Positions 8,672 to 16,324 of a stretch of 64,000 bases of DNA are shown one piece after another. The stretch is taken from contig DATCCY010000103.1 in the NCBI GenBank assembly GCA_036510975.1, positions 1 to 64,000 on the forward strand, written 5' to 3'. The notes below the pieces were generated by a model. It ran no database searches. It was not told the origin of the DNA and saw only the letters and a list, made by a program, of their open reading frames with translations. Each line of letters starts with the position of its first letter. The first letter of the stretch is position 1. The position numbers were made by a program, and so were the translations under genes. Source of the stretch: Longivirga sp036510975. Lineage in GTDB: Bacteria; Actinomycetota; Actinomycetes; S36-B12; CAIYMF01.

Positions 8672-9384
8672 GGCGTCAGGGCGAGGGCGAAGGCGGTCCG
8701 AGCGGCTGCGGCGTCGCCGTTGACCGCGAGGTGCTCGATCCCGGTGCGGTGCCAGAGGGCGAGCAGGAGCCGCTCGGGCGTGCCTGTGACGCTGGCGACC
8801 GTCGGCGCGTCCGGGTCGGTGCAGTCGCCGGAGAGCACGTAGGACGTCGACGGAACGTCGGCGGCGACGAGGCGTACGCCTGGCTCGATCGGTGGGATGC
8901 GACCGAGGCGGATCTGGCGCGGCGTCATCATCGTGACGACCTCGTCGACTCCATCGGCAGCGAAGTGGACGTCGACCTCGTGCGGGAATCCCAGTGCGAG
9001 GCGCAAGTCGCGGAGGTGCATCGACGTCTCGTGCGGCTGGCGGCGTAGCCAGAACTCGGCGAGACGGGGCTTCGGCCCGAACGTCCACACGGGGGTGGAG
9101 GGGTTGGTGGTGCCCAGCGCGTCGACGAGGAGCGCGGCCCCCGACACGAACCAGTCGACGAGCTCGCCGTGGTCGCGCGGTCCGTCCGGTTCGTCGCCCG
9201 GTGCGCCGGTGGTGACGATGCCGTGCGCCCAGCGGTGCACGCCGCCGAGGTGGCGTGCGAGGTCACCGACGTCCCAGCCGGGGCAGTCCGGGACCGGCGT
9301 GGCGAGGTCCGCGTCACGCAGGACGGCGGCGAACGCGTCGGCGTCGCGGGTCAACGACCTCAGGTACGTGTCACGTCTCAGCAC
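8668..9384 (-). CDS. Maleylpyruvate isomerase family mycothiol-dependent enzyme (TIGR03083-like)
   Basis: This 238-residue protein belongs to the DinB-like four-helix family typified by mycothiol-dependent maleylpyruvate isomerase. The N-terminal domain has PVPDCPGWDVGDLARHLGG, with the HLGG(V)H metal-binding histidine, and HETSMHLRDLRLALG provides the other histidines. The C-terminal domain (from about 165) has the family's GTPERLLLALWHR-like segment. The reaction is probably a mycothiol or thiol transfer; the substrate is unknown. GTG 9384 lies six bases from a CACGAT box (minus strand, 9396-9391), so it is probably leaderless. Confidence 0.8.
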   Translation of the reverse strand: MLRRDTYLRSLTRDADAFAAVLRDADLATPVPDCPGWDVGDLARHLGGVHRWAHGIVTTGAPGDEPDGPRDHGELVDWFVSGAALLVDALGTTNPSTPVWTFGPKPRLAEFWLRRQPHETSMHLRDLRLALGFPHEVDVHFAADGVDEVVTMMTPRQIRLGRIPPIEPGVRLVAADVPSTSYVLSGDCTDPDAPTVASVTGTPERLLLALWHRTGIEHLAVNGDAAAARTAFALALTP

Positions 9385-9485
9385 GTCGTGATCGTGGCAC
9401 GGCGGCGCTGCCCGGCGCCCGCGGTTCGTGGGCGGATCCGCGTGCCCGTTCCGGTGCGCGCCACGACGTGCGGGAGAGTGCTCCC

Positions 9486-10319
9486 ATGACCGAGCCGGAC
9501 CACCCGCAGAAGGCGCACTTCTCCGGCGTGTTCCACCGTGCGTCGCAGACCTACGACGCGGTCGGCGTCGACTTCTTCGCGCCGCTGGCGAGCGCCCTCG
9601 TCTCGCGCGCCGACCTCGTGCCGGGCGACGCCGTCCTCGACCTCGGCTGCGGTCGCGGCGCAGCGCTGTTCGCCGCTGCCGACGCGGTGGGCCCGACCGG
9701 CCACGCGTTCGGGGTCGACCTGGCGCCCGGGATGGTCGAGCGGACCGCTCACGACGCCGCTGCACGCCGCCTCGGGCACGTGCGGGTCGAGCTCGGCGAC
9801 GCCGACCACCCGCCGGTCCGCGACGGCGGTTGGGACGCCGTGGTCGCGTCCTTCGTGCTGTTCTTCCTGCCCGACCCGGTCGCGACGGCGACCCGCGTGC
9901 GCGAGGTGCTGCGGCCCGGCGGCCGGTTCGTGCTCTCGACCTTCGACGTCGCCGACGAGCGGTGGAGGGGGGTCGAGGCAGCGGTGCGGCCGTTCTGGCC
10001 GCCCACCGACGAGCCCTCGCACCCGGCCACGAAGTCCCGTTTCTCCTCGACCGTCGCGGTGGAGGAGCTGCTCGGCGACGCGGGCTATCACGACGTCGAC
10101 ACGGTGCTGGTGGAGCACGTCAGCGTCTACCGCGACGTGCGGCAGTGGCTCGACTGGACGTGGTCCGCCGGCGCTCGCGTGATCTGGGAGCGGGTGCCCG
10201 AGGCAGACCTCGTGACGGCGCAGGCGGCCGCGTGCGACGTCGTCGCCGGACTCGCCGAGCCCGACGGCACCCTGCGCGAGCGCTTCACCGTGCGGCTGCA
10301 CAGGGCGGTCGCGCCATGA
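9486..10319 (+). CDS. Class I SAM-dependent methyltransferase
   Basis: This 277-residue protein has a Rossmann methyltransferase core: motif I is VLDLGCGRGAALF, the acidic residue follows in FGVDLAPGMV, motif II is WDAVVASFVLFFL and the later strand is LRPGGRFVLSTFD. It most resembles UbiE/ArsM-type small-molecule methyltransferases. The substrate cannot be deduced. ATG 9486 follows a GAGAGT box by six bases. The stop overlaps the rsmA start by ATGA, so the two are translationally coupled, though no shared pathway is obvious. Confidence 0.82.
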   Translation: MTEPDHPQKAHFSGVFHRASQTYDAVGVDFFAPLASALVSRADLVPGDAVLDLGCGRGAALFAAADAVGPTGHAFGVDLAPGMVERTAHDAAARRLGHVRVELGDADHPPVRDGGWDAVVASFVLFFLPDPVATATRVREVLRPGGRFVLSTFDVADERWRGVEAAVRPFWPPTDEPSHPATKSRFSSTVAVEELLGDAGYHDVDTVLVEHVSVYRDVRQWLDWTWSAGARVIWERVPEADLVTAQAAACDVVAGLAEPDGTLRERFTVRLHRAVAP

Positions 10320-11233
10320 CCGACGACGCGCTGCGAGGTTCGGACTCGGCCGTTCCGCATGACCCTGCGGCGCCGGGCGGGGCCACCGGCGACGGCCTGC
10401 TGGGCGCCTCCGACGTGCGCGAGCTGGCCGAGCGGCTGGGCGTCCGCCCGACGAAGCAGAAGGGGCAGAACTTCGTCATCGACGGCAACACGGTGCGCCG
10501 CATCGTGCGCACGGCCGAGCTGCGCGAGGACGACGTCGTGATCGAGGTCGGACCAGGGCTCGGGTCGCTCACGCTCGCGCTGCTGCCGCACGTGGCGCGC
10601 GTGGTGGCCGTCGAGATCGACGAGGTGCTCGCCGGCGCGCTGGCGGAGACGGTCGCTGCGCGACGTCCCGACCTCTCCGACCGGCTCGAGGTCGTGACGG
10701 CCGACGCGCTGGCCGTGCGGTCGCTGCCCGGATCCGCACCGACCGCGCTGGTGGCGAACCTGCCCTACAACGTCTCCGTCCCGGTGATCCTGCACCTGCT
10801 CGAGGCCTTCCCGTCGATCCGCCGGGTGCTCGTCATGGTGCAGCTCGAGGTGGCCGACCGGCTGGCCGCGGGGCCGGGCGGCAAGGTCTACGGCATACCC
10901 AGCGTGAAGGCGCGGTGGTACGGCGACGTCGCGCGGGTCGGCGTCGTGGGGCGCACCGTGTTCTGGCCCGCGCCGAACGTCGACAGCGGTCTGGTGGCGA
11001 TCACCCGCACGTCGCCGCCGGTGACGACGGCGTCGCGCGCAGATGTCTTCGCCGTGGTCGACGCCGCCTTCGCCCAGCGTCGCAAGACCCTGCGTGCCGC
11101 CCTGGCCGGCTGGGCAGGCTCCGCGCCGCAGGCTGAGCAGGCCCTGCGAGCCGCCGGCGTAGACCCAGGAGCCCGAGGCGAGGTCCTCACCGTCGCCGAC
11201 TTCGCCAGAATCGCCGAACACCACCCTTCTTGA
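10316..11233 (+). CDS. rsmA: 16S rRNA dimethyladenosine transferase RsmA (KsgA)
   Basis: RsmA dimethylates A1518 and A1519 in the 3' terminal helix of 16S rRNA, a late step in 30S assembly. Motifs are KQKGQNFVID, VIEVGPGLGSLTLALL (SAM site), VEIDEVLAGAL and the catalytic NLPYNVSVPVI. The C-terminal domain has FAQRRKTLRAAL. The start is set by ATGA overlap with the upstream methyltransferase. The first 40 residues (Ala/Gly/Asp-rich) are an unconserved extension, and the conserved fold begins near LGVRPTKQKGQNF. Confidence 0.96.
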   Translation: MTDDALRGSDSAVPHDPAAPGGATGDGLLGASDVRELAERLGVRPTKQKGQNFVIDGNTVRRIVRTAELREDDVVIEVGPGLGSLTLALLPHVARVVAVEIDEVLAGALAETVAARRPDLSDRLEVVTADALAVRSLPGSAPTALVANLPYNVSVPVILHLLEAFPSIRRVLVMVQLEVADRLAAGPGGKVYGIPSVKARWYGDVARVGVVGRTVFWPAPNVDSGLVAITRTSPPVTTASRADVFAVVDAAFAQRRKTLRAALAGWAGSAPQAEQALRAAGVDPGARGEVLTVADFARIAEHHPS

Positions 11234-11254
11234 TCGTCCCTTAGGGACGATCAA
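11230..11254. terminator. Perfect hairpin at the end of rsmA
   Basis: TTGATCGTCCC (11230-11240) and GGGACGATCAA (11244-11254) are exact inverted copies with a TTA loop. The rsmA stop codon lies in the left arm. CTTCTT follows, a weak T-rich tail. It ends rsmA transcription before the separate ispE promoter. Confidence 0.7.
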
Positions 11255-11332
11255 CTTCTTCGCCCAGAGCGTCCATAACTCGTGATCTTGGCCGTGGCGA
11301 CCGGCACCGGACGTGACGCATAGGGTTGGCGC

Positions 11333-12256
11333 GTGCTGGCATCGGTCACCGTGCGAGCCCCCGCGAAGGTCAACCTCGCGCTCGGGGTGGGGCCGCTGCG
11401 CCCGGACGGCTACCACGGGCTCGCGACCGTGTTCCACGCTGTCGGCCTCTACGACGACCTCGTCGCCACCCCGCTCCCGGAAGGATCCGGCCTGCAGCTC
11501 GTGGTCGAGGGGGAGGGCGCCGCCGAGGTGCCGCTCGATCGCTCGAACCTCGCAGCGCGAGCCGCCGCTGCCCTCGAGGTCTACGGCGCCTCGCCGGACG
11601 TCTCGATCGCGATCCGCAAGGGGATCCCGGTCGCGGGCGGCATGGCCGGTGGCAGCGCCGACGCGGCCGCCGCCCTCGTCGCTATCGACGCCCTGTTCGA
11701 CCTTGGCCTCGGCAGGGACCACCTCCTCGACATCGCCGCCGCCCTCGGCAGCGACGTCCCCTTCGCCCTGCACGGCGGTACGGCGATCGGCTCGGACACC
11801 GGCACGCAGCTCACCACGGCGCTCGTGCGCGGCACCTACCACTGGGTGTTCGTCCTGGCCGAGGAGGGGCTCCCGACCCCGCTCGTCTACCGCGAGTTCG
11901 ACCGGCTCGCCGCGGGTGCGCCGTTGCGCGAGCCCGTCGTGCCCGACGAGCTGATGGCGGCGTTGCGCGCAGGCGACGCCGTCGCCCTCGGCAAGGCGCT
12001 GCACAACGACCTGCAACGGCCGGCGGTGAGGCTGCGCCCGCACCTCGCTCAGGTGCTGAGCATCGGCCACGAGTACGGCGCCCTCGGCGGCATCGTCTCG
12101 GGAAGCGGTCCGACCTGCGCGTTCCTCGCGCGCGACGACGAGCACGCGGTCGACCTCGCCGTCGCGTTCACCGCGTCCGGTGTGTGCCGCACGGTCAAGC
12201 GCGCCGTCGGCCCGGTGCCCGGAGCGCGCGTCGTCGACCAGCGGGCCGGAGCCTGA
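11333..12256 (+). CDS. ispE: 4-diphosphocytidyl-2-C-methyl-D-erythritol kinase
   Basis: IspE is the ATP-dependent GHMP kinase of the MEP pathway to isopentenyl diphosphate. The 307-residue protein has VRAPAKVNLALGVG at the N terminus and the phosphate loop PVAGGMAGGSADAAAAL. Later comes LGSDVPFALHGGTAIGSD, and GGIVSGSGPTCAFLA near the C terminus. GTG 11333 is six bases after TAGGGT (11321-11326), a leaderless start. Stop and next start share a base (TGATG) with the ABC-F gene. The rsmA-ispE-ABC-F order is common in actinobacteria. Confidence 0.96.
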   Translation: MLASVTVRAPAKVNLALGVGPLRPDGYHGLATVFHAVGLYDDLVATPLPEGSGLQLVVEGEGAAEVPLDRSNLAARAAAALEVYGASPDVSIAIRKGIPVAGGMAGGSADAAAALVAIDALFDLGLGRDHLLDIAAALGSDVPFALHGGTAIGSDTGTQLTTALVRGTYHWVFVLAEEGLPTPLVYREFDRLAAGAPLREPVVPDELMAALRAGDAVALGKALHNDLQRPAVRLRPHLAQVLSIGHEYGALGGIVSGSGPTCAFLARDDEHAVDLAVAFTASGVCRTVKRAVGPVPGARVVDQRAGA

Positions 12257-14172
12257 TGCCGCCGGTCACCTACGTCGCGCTCGAGAACGTCGGCAAGGCG
12301 CTCGGCACCCGGACGCTGCTCTCCGGCGTGACCGTCGGCGTGACCGAGGGCGCCCGGATCGGCGTCGTCGGGCGCAACGGCGGCGGGAAGACCACTCTCG
12401 TCCGTGTGCTCACCGGGATCGAGCCGGTCGACACCGGCCGGGTGATCCGGTACGGCGGCCTCACGATCGGGCTGCTGGCGCAGACCGACGACCTCGAGCC
12501 GACCGCGACGCTGCGCGAGGTCGTCGTCGGCGACCGGCCCGACCACGAGTGGGCCGGTGACGCGCGCGTGCGCGACGTCCTCGACGGCCTGCTCGGAGGA
12601 GTCTCGGCGTCGTCGTACGGCGACGGGCTGGACACGGTCGTCGCCACGATGTCCGGCGGCGAACGGCGCCGCGCCTCGCTCGCGCACCTGCTCGTCACCG
12701 ATCCCGACCTCCTCGTCCTCGACGAACCGACCAACCACCTCGACGTCGAGGCCGTGTCGTGGCTCGCCGCGCACCTGGCCCCTCGCCGTGGCGCGCTCGT
12801 CGCCGTCACCCACGACCGCTGGTTCCTCGATGAGGTCGCGAGCGAGACGTGGGAGGTGATCGACGGCGGCGTCGAGCGCTACGACGGCGGCTACGCGGCG
12901 TACGTCCTCGCGAAGGCCGAGCGCTCGCGGCAGGCGGCGTCCAGCGAGGAGCGCCGGCAGAACCTGCTGCGCAAGGAGCTCGCGTGGCTGCGCCGAGGCG
13001 CACCGGCCCGCACGAGCAAGCCCAAGTTCCGCATCGACGCGGCCAACGTCCTCATCGCCGACGAGCCCCCGCCGCGCGACCGGCTGGCGCTGGAGAAGTT
13101 CGCGACCGCGCGGCTGGGCAAGCAGGTCTACGACCTCGAGGACGTCACGCTCGCGCCGGCCCCGGGCGCCGACGCCGTCATCACGCGGCAGACCTGGCGG
13201 CTCGGACCCGGTGATCGCGTCGGCCTGCTCGGCCCGAACGGCGCGGGCAAGACGACGATCCTGCGCCTTCTCAATGCCGCGCACGACGGCAGGCTCGATC
13301 TCGGCGCCGACGTCGGGGGCGCCGCGGTCGGCGACCCGTGGGCGCCGCCGGACGTCCGCGGCGGCACGGTCCGCGTGGGTCAGACCGTGCAAGTCGCGCA
13401 CCTGTCGCAGGCCCTCGCTGAGATCGACCCGGACGAGCGCGTCCTCGAGTCGCTGCAGCGCCAGGCGAGGTACGTCGAGCTCGGCAGAGGACGCACGCTG
13501 ACCGCCCAGCAGCTGCTGGAGAACTTCGGGTTCACCGGCGACAAGCTCTTCACCCGGCTCGGGGACCTCTCGGGCGGCGAGCGCCGCCGGCTGCAGATGC
13601 TGCGGCTGCTCGTCAACGGTCCGAACGTGCTGCTCCTCGACGAGCCCACCAACGACCTCGACGTCGAGATGCTCACGGTGCTCGAGGACCTGCTCGACAC
13701 CTGGCCGGGAACGCTCGTCGTCGTGAGCCACGACCGCTACTTCCTCGAGCGCACGACCGACGACATCTACGCGCTGCTCGGCGACGGAGCGATCCGTCAC
13801 CTGCCCGGCGGCGTCGACGAGTACCTTCGGCGCCGCAAGGGTGTGCTCGCCGCGGCCACGGGCGAGGCGACCCGTGCTGCGGTGTCATCGAGCCCCGGAA
13901 CCGCTTTGCATGCAAGCGATTCCGCCGGTTCCGACGGCGTACCTGCGGTCCTGTCGGCGGCCGACGCCCGGTTGCTGCGCAAGGAGCTCACCAAGGTGGA
14001 GCGCCGGTCGCAGCGGCTGCACGCGGAGGAGGATCGGTTGCACGCGGAGCTGGCGGCGGCCGCGACCGACCACGAGCGGGTGCTCGCGCTCGACGCCGAG
14101 CTGCGGGCGGTCGTGACCGAGCGCGAGGAGCTCGAGGACCGCTGGCTCGCGATCGCCGAAGCCCTCGAGTAG
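12256..14172 (+). CDS. ABC-F family ATPase (Uup-like)
   Basis: This 638-residue soluble protein has two nucleotide-binding domains and no membrane segments, the mark of ABC-F proteins that act on the ribosome. Domain 1 has Walker A GRNGGGKTT, signature MSGGERRR and Walker B LVLDEPTNHLD. Domain 2 has GPNGAGKTT, LSGGERRR and LLLDEPTNDLD. A charged linker lies between them. A C-terminal coiled coil (about 575-638, LLRKELTKVERRSQ then heptads) is the DNA/RNA-binding tail seen in Uup. Translation factor or resistance role is inferred from family; the specific subfamily is not settled. Confidence 0.9.
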   Translation: MPPVTYVALENVGKALGTRTLLSGVTVGVTEGARIGVVGRNGGGKTTLVRVLTGIEPVDTGRVIRYGGLTIGLLAQTDDLEPTATLREVVVGDRPDHEWAGDARVRDVLDGLLGGVSASSYGDGLDTVVATMSGGERRRASLAHLLVTDPDLLVLDEPTNHLDVEAVSWLAAHLAPRRGALVAVTHDRWFLDEVASETWEVIDGGVERYDGGYAAYVLAKAERSRQAASSEERRQNLLRKELAWLRRGAPARTSKPKFRIDAANVLIADEPPPRDRLALEKFATARLGKQVYDLEDVTLAPAPGADAVITRQTWRLGPGDRVGLLGPNGAGKTTILRLLNAAHDGRLDLGADVGGAAVGDPWAPPDVRGGTVRVGQTVQVAHLSQALAEIDPDERVLESLQRQARYVELGRGRTLTAQQLLENFGFTGDKLFTRLGDLSGGERRRLQMLRLLVNGPNVLLLDEPTNDLDVEMLTVLEDLLDTWPGTLVVVSHDRYFLERTTDDIYALLGDGAIRHLPGGVDEYLRRRKGVLAAATGEATRAAVSSSPGTALHASDSAGSDGVPAVLSAADARLLRKELTKVERRSQRLHAEEDRLHAELAAAATDHERVLALDAELRAVVTEREELEDRWLAIAEALE

Positions 14173-14297
14173 CTGCCGAGTCGTCGACCCGTCCCGTCTC
14201 GGGTCCGCCGCAGGTCGGCGGTCCCGTCGGCCTTCACGTGGGCGGCACCCTCCGCTCGACGCGAGTGGCTGCGCACGTTCGCGGCCGCGGCAGGGCG

Positions 14298-14822
14298 TCA
14301 GGCGTCGCCGGCGCGGTCGAAGGGCACGGTGAGCCGGCGTAGCAGGTCCGCGAGCTCCTCGCGGTCGTCCGCCGGGAGGGTCGAGAGGATGTCGCGCTCG
14401 TGCGCGAGCAGGTCGGTGAGGGCGTCGTCGACCCGGCCGCGTCCTGCGTCGGTGAGCACGACCTGCACGCCGCGTCCGTCCTTCGGGTCCGGCACGCGGG
14501 CGACGAGTCCTTTGGCGGCGAGCCGGTCGATGCGGTTGGTCATCGTCCCGCTCGTCACGAGCGTGACCTGCAGCAGGCGGCCGGGAGACAGCGTGTACGG
14601 CGCCCCCTCGCGGCGCAGCGCCGCCAGGACGTCGAACTCCCACGGCTCGAGATCGTGAGCCGCGAAGGCCTCGCGGCGTGCGAGGTCGAGGTGCCGCGCG
14701 AGGCGGCTCACCCGCGACAGGACGCCGAGCGGTGCGACGTCGAGGTCCGGTCGCTCACGCCGCCACGCCTCGACGAGGACGTCGACCTCGTCGAGCGTCC
14801 GCTCGGCCTGCCGGTCGCTCAT
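14298..14822 (-). CDS. MarR family transcriptional regulator
   Basis: This 174-residue winged-helix DNA-binding protein is of the MarR type, usually a dimeric repressor released by small ligands. LARREAFAAHDLEPWEFDVLAALRR leads into the wing: SPGRLLQVTLVTSGTMTNRIDRLAAKGLV is the recognition helix region and VPDPKDGRGVQVVLTDAGR the wing. ATG 14822 is six bases from TAGGCT (minus strand 14834-14829), so it is leaderless. It is convergent with the ABC-F gene. No divergent transporter is next to it, so its target is unclear. Confidence 0.9.
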   Translation of the reverse strand: MSDRQAERTLDEVDVLVEAWRRERPDLDVAPLGVLSRVSRLARHLDLARREAFAAHDLEPWEFDVLAALRREGAPYTLSPGRLLQVTLVTSGTMTNRIDRLAAKGLVARVPDPKDGRGVQVVLTDAGRGRVDDALTDLLAHERDILSTLPADDREELADLLRRLTVPFDRAGDA

Positions 14823-14907
14823 GACCTGAGCCTAGCGAGAATCTCTCGACGTCGAGATACCTGCCCCGCCCCGTCACCCTCCGCAACCGCCACCCCCCCA
14901 CCCGAAT

Positions 14908-14960
14908 TCACTGAAGGACGCCTTAGTTGCCAAGAGAACAGAAAAGGCGTCCTTCAGTGA
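14908..14960. repeat. 17-bp perfect inverted repeat with 19-base loop
   Basis: TCACTGAAGGACGCCTT (14908-14924) is exactly inverted at 14944-14960. The loop is AT-richer than its surroundings. The element lies between marR (5' side) and the end of the GNAT gene. It could terminate the GNAT transcript or be a dispersed palindromic element. Confidence 0.8.
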
Positions 14961-14966
14961 GAACGG

Positions 14967-15545
14967 TCAGTCACTCAGGGTGAGGAGCCAGCGGGTCTCG
15001 CCGTGGTGCGTGACGTCGGTCGGCGTCAGCCCGAGACGGCGTGCGACGGTTTCGGACGCGACGTGCCCGGGCGCGATGTGAGCGTGCACGCGCGTGACGT
15101 CGTCGCCCGTGGCCGACTCTGGACCTCGTACGCCCTCGCGGACGGCCGCCGCGGCCTCGGTCGCGAAGCCGCGACCCTGCCACGGGACGCCGATCACCCA
15201 TGCGAGCTCGGCGCTCGAGAGCCCGTCGTACGGCGTGGCGACGGTGTCGGCGGCCGCGGACGAGGACCCGGCGGTGGGTCCCACGGTGGCCTGCACGAAG
15301 CCGATCGCTGTGCCCGACTCCCGCTCGCGCACGATCCAGGAATGCCACACCTCGTGGCCGTCCGGCGAGAGACCGGAGGCCTGGCGGGCATAGCGCTCGC
15401 GGAGCTCCTCGAGGGTCGGCGACGGCTCGTCGTCGTAGAAGACGTAGAGCGCCCGGTCGGCGAGGAGTCCGACCATCTCCTCGGCGTGCGACGGCGACAC
15501 CGGCTCGAGGTCGAGCCGCTCGGTGCGCAGGGCCGGCGTGGTCAG
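14967..15545 (-). CDS. GNAT family N-acetyltransferase (RimJ/RimL-like)
   Basis: This protein of about 192 residues has the GCN5 acetyltransferase fold: LRTERLDLEPVSPSHAEEM at the start, AELAWVIGVPWQGRGFATEAAAA as the acetyl-CoA loop (Q/RxxGxG/A), and IAPGHVASETVARRLGL as the terminal helix. No ATG, GTG or TTG lies at the expected position. The best start is CTG at 15545, whose bases overlap the tetR stop as CTGA, mirroring the ATGA couplings seen elsewhere. A longer frame would lie inside tetR and is unlikely. Substrate unknown; it is probably co-translated with tetR. Confidence 0.75.
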   Translation of the reverse strand: MTTPALRTERLDLEPVSPSHAEEMVGLLADRALYVFYDDEPSPTLEELRERYARQASGLSPDGHEVWHSWIVRERESGTAIGFVQATVGPTAGSSSAAADTVATPYDGLSSAELAWVIGVPWQGRGFATEAAAAVREGVRGPESATGDDVTRVHAHIAPGHVASETVARRLGLTPTDVTHHGETRWLLTLSD

Positions 15546-16261
15546 GACGTGCCGCCCCGCTCGGTGACGAGTCGCGGCTTCTTCTCGAGGCCGACGATGC
15601 CGTTCCACGCGAGGTTGACGACGTGCGCCACGACCTCGTCCTTCTTCGGCCTGCGGACGTCGAGCCACCACTGCCCGGTCAGCGCGACCATGCCCACGAG
15701 CATGTTGGCGTACATCGGCGCGAACTTCGACGGGAAGCCGGAGCGGTCGAACTCGCGCGCGAGCCGCTCGTCGACCTGGCTCGCGACGTCGCGCAGCAGC
15801 GAGGCGAAGTTGCCCGTGTTCTGCGCCACCGGCGAGTCGCGGACGAGCACGCGGAAGCCGTCGCTGCGCTCCTCGATGTAGTCGAAGAGCGCACGCGCGG
15901 CCTGCTCGAGGAGCGCGCGCGGGTTGTCGGCCGTCAGCGAGTCGCTGACCATCCCGAGCAGGATGTTCATCTCGCGGTCGACGATGACGGCGTAGAGGCC
16001 GTCCTTGCTGCCGAAGTGCTCGTAGACGACGGGCTTGGAGACGCTCGCCTTCGCCGCGATCTCCTCGATCGTGACCGCTTCGAAGCCCTTCTCCGCGAAC
16101 AGCCTCCGGGCGACGTCGACGAGCTGCTCGCGACGTTCGCGCCCGGACATCCGCACGCGCTCGGTGCGGACCCGCTCGGTGCGCGGACTGCGCGCCGGCA
16201 CCGCGCTGACGGCCGTCTCGCTCGTCCCGTCGGCGTTCGGGTCCTCGGTCACGACGGTCAT
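15542..16261 (-). CDS. TetR family transcriptional regulator
   Basis: This 239-residue repressor-type protein has an N-terminal helix-turn-helix: ARRLFAEKGFEAVTIEEIAAKASVSKPVVYEHFGSKDGLYAVIVD, split here as LFAEKGFEAVTIEEI and SVSKPVVYEHF. The C-terminal ligand domain includes MYANMLVGMVALTGQWW. An unstructured Arg-rich N-terminal 40 residues precede the HTH. It lies 43 bases after the desaturase on the same strand, and the pair resembles other TetR-desaturase loci controlling membrane lipid composition. It is a good candidate to bind the repeats at the desaturase promoter. An inverted repeat just upstream (16303-16324) may be its own operator. Confidence 0.9.
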   Translation of the reverse strand: MTVVTEDPNADGTSETAVSAVPARSPRTERVRTERVRMSGRERREQLVDVARRLFAEKGFEAVTIEEIAAKASVSKPVVYEHFGSKDGLYAVIVDREMNILLGMVSDSLTADNPRALLEQAARALFDYIEERSDGFRVLVRDSPVAQNTGNFASLLRDVASQVDERLAREFDRSGFPSKFAPMYANMLVGMVALTGQWWLDVRRPKKDEVVAHVVNLAWNGIVGLEKKPRLVTERGGTS

Positions 16262-16302
16262 CCTGCCGTGCCTGCGGACTCCGGAGTACGCCGGACCGCC
16301 TG

Positions 16303-16324
16303 TGTCACGACACCTTCCGTGACA
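16303..16324. promoter_or_regulatory. Inverted repeat upstream of tetR
   Basis: TGTCACG (16303-16309) and CGTGACA (16318-16324) are perfect 7-bp arms with an 8-base spacer. They overlap the desaturase stop codon and sit about 42 bases before the tetR ATG. Arm size and spacing fit either a TetR operator or a short terminator hairpin. Confidence 0.45.

Noticed and set aside
13890..13925. AT-richer patch with TTGCATGCAA in the ABC-F gene
   Set aside because: It lies in the linker before the C-terminal coiled coil, keeps the frame and has no sign of an inserted element.
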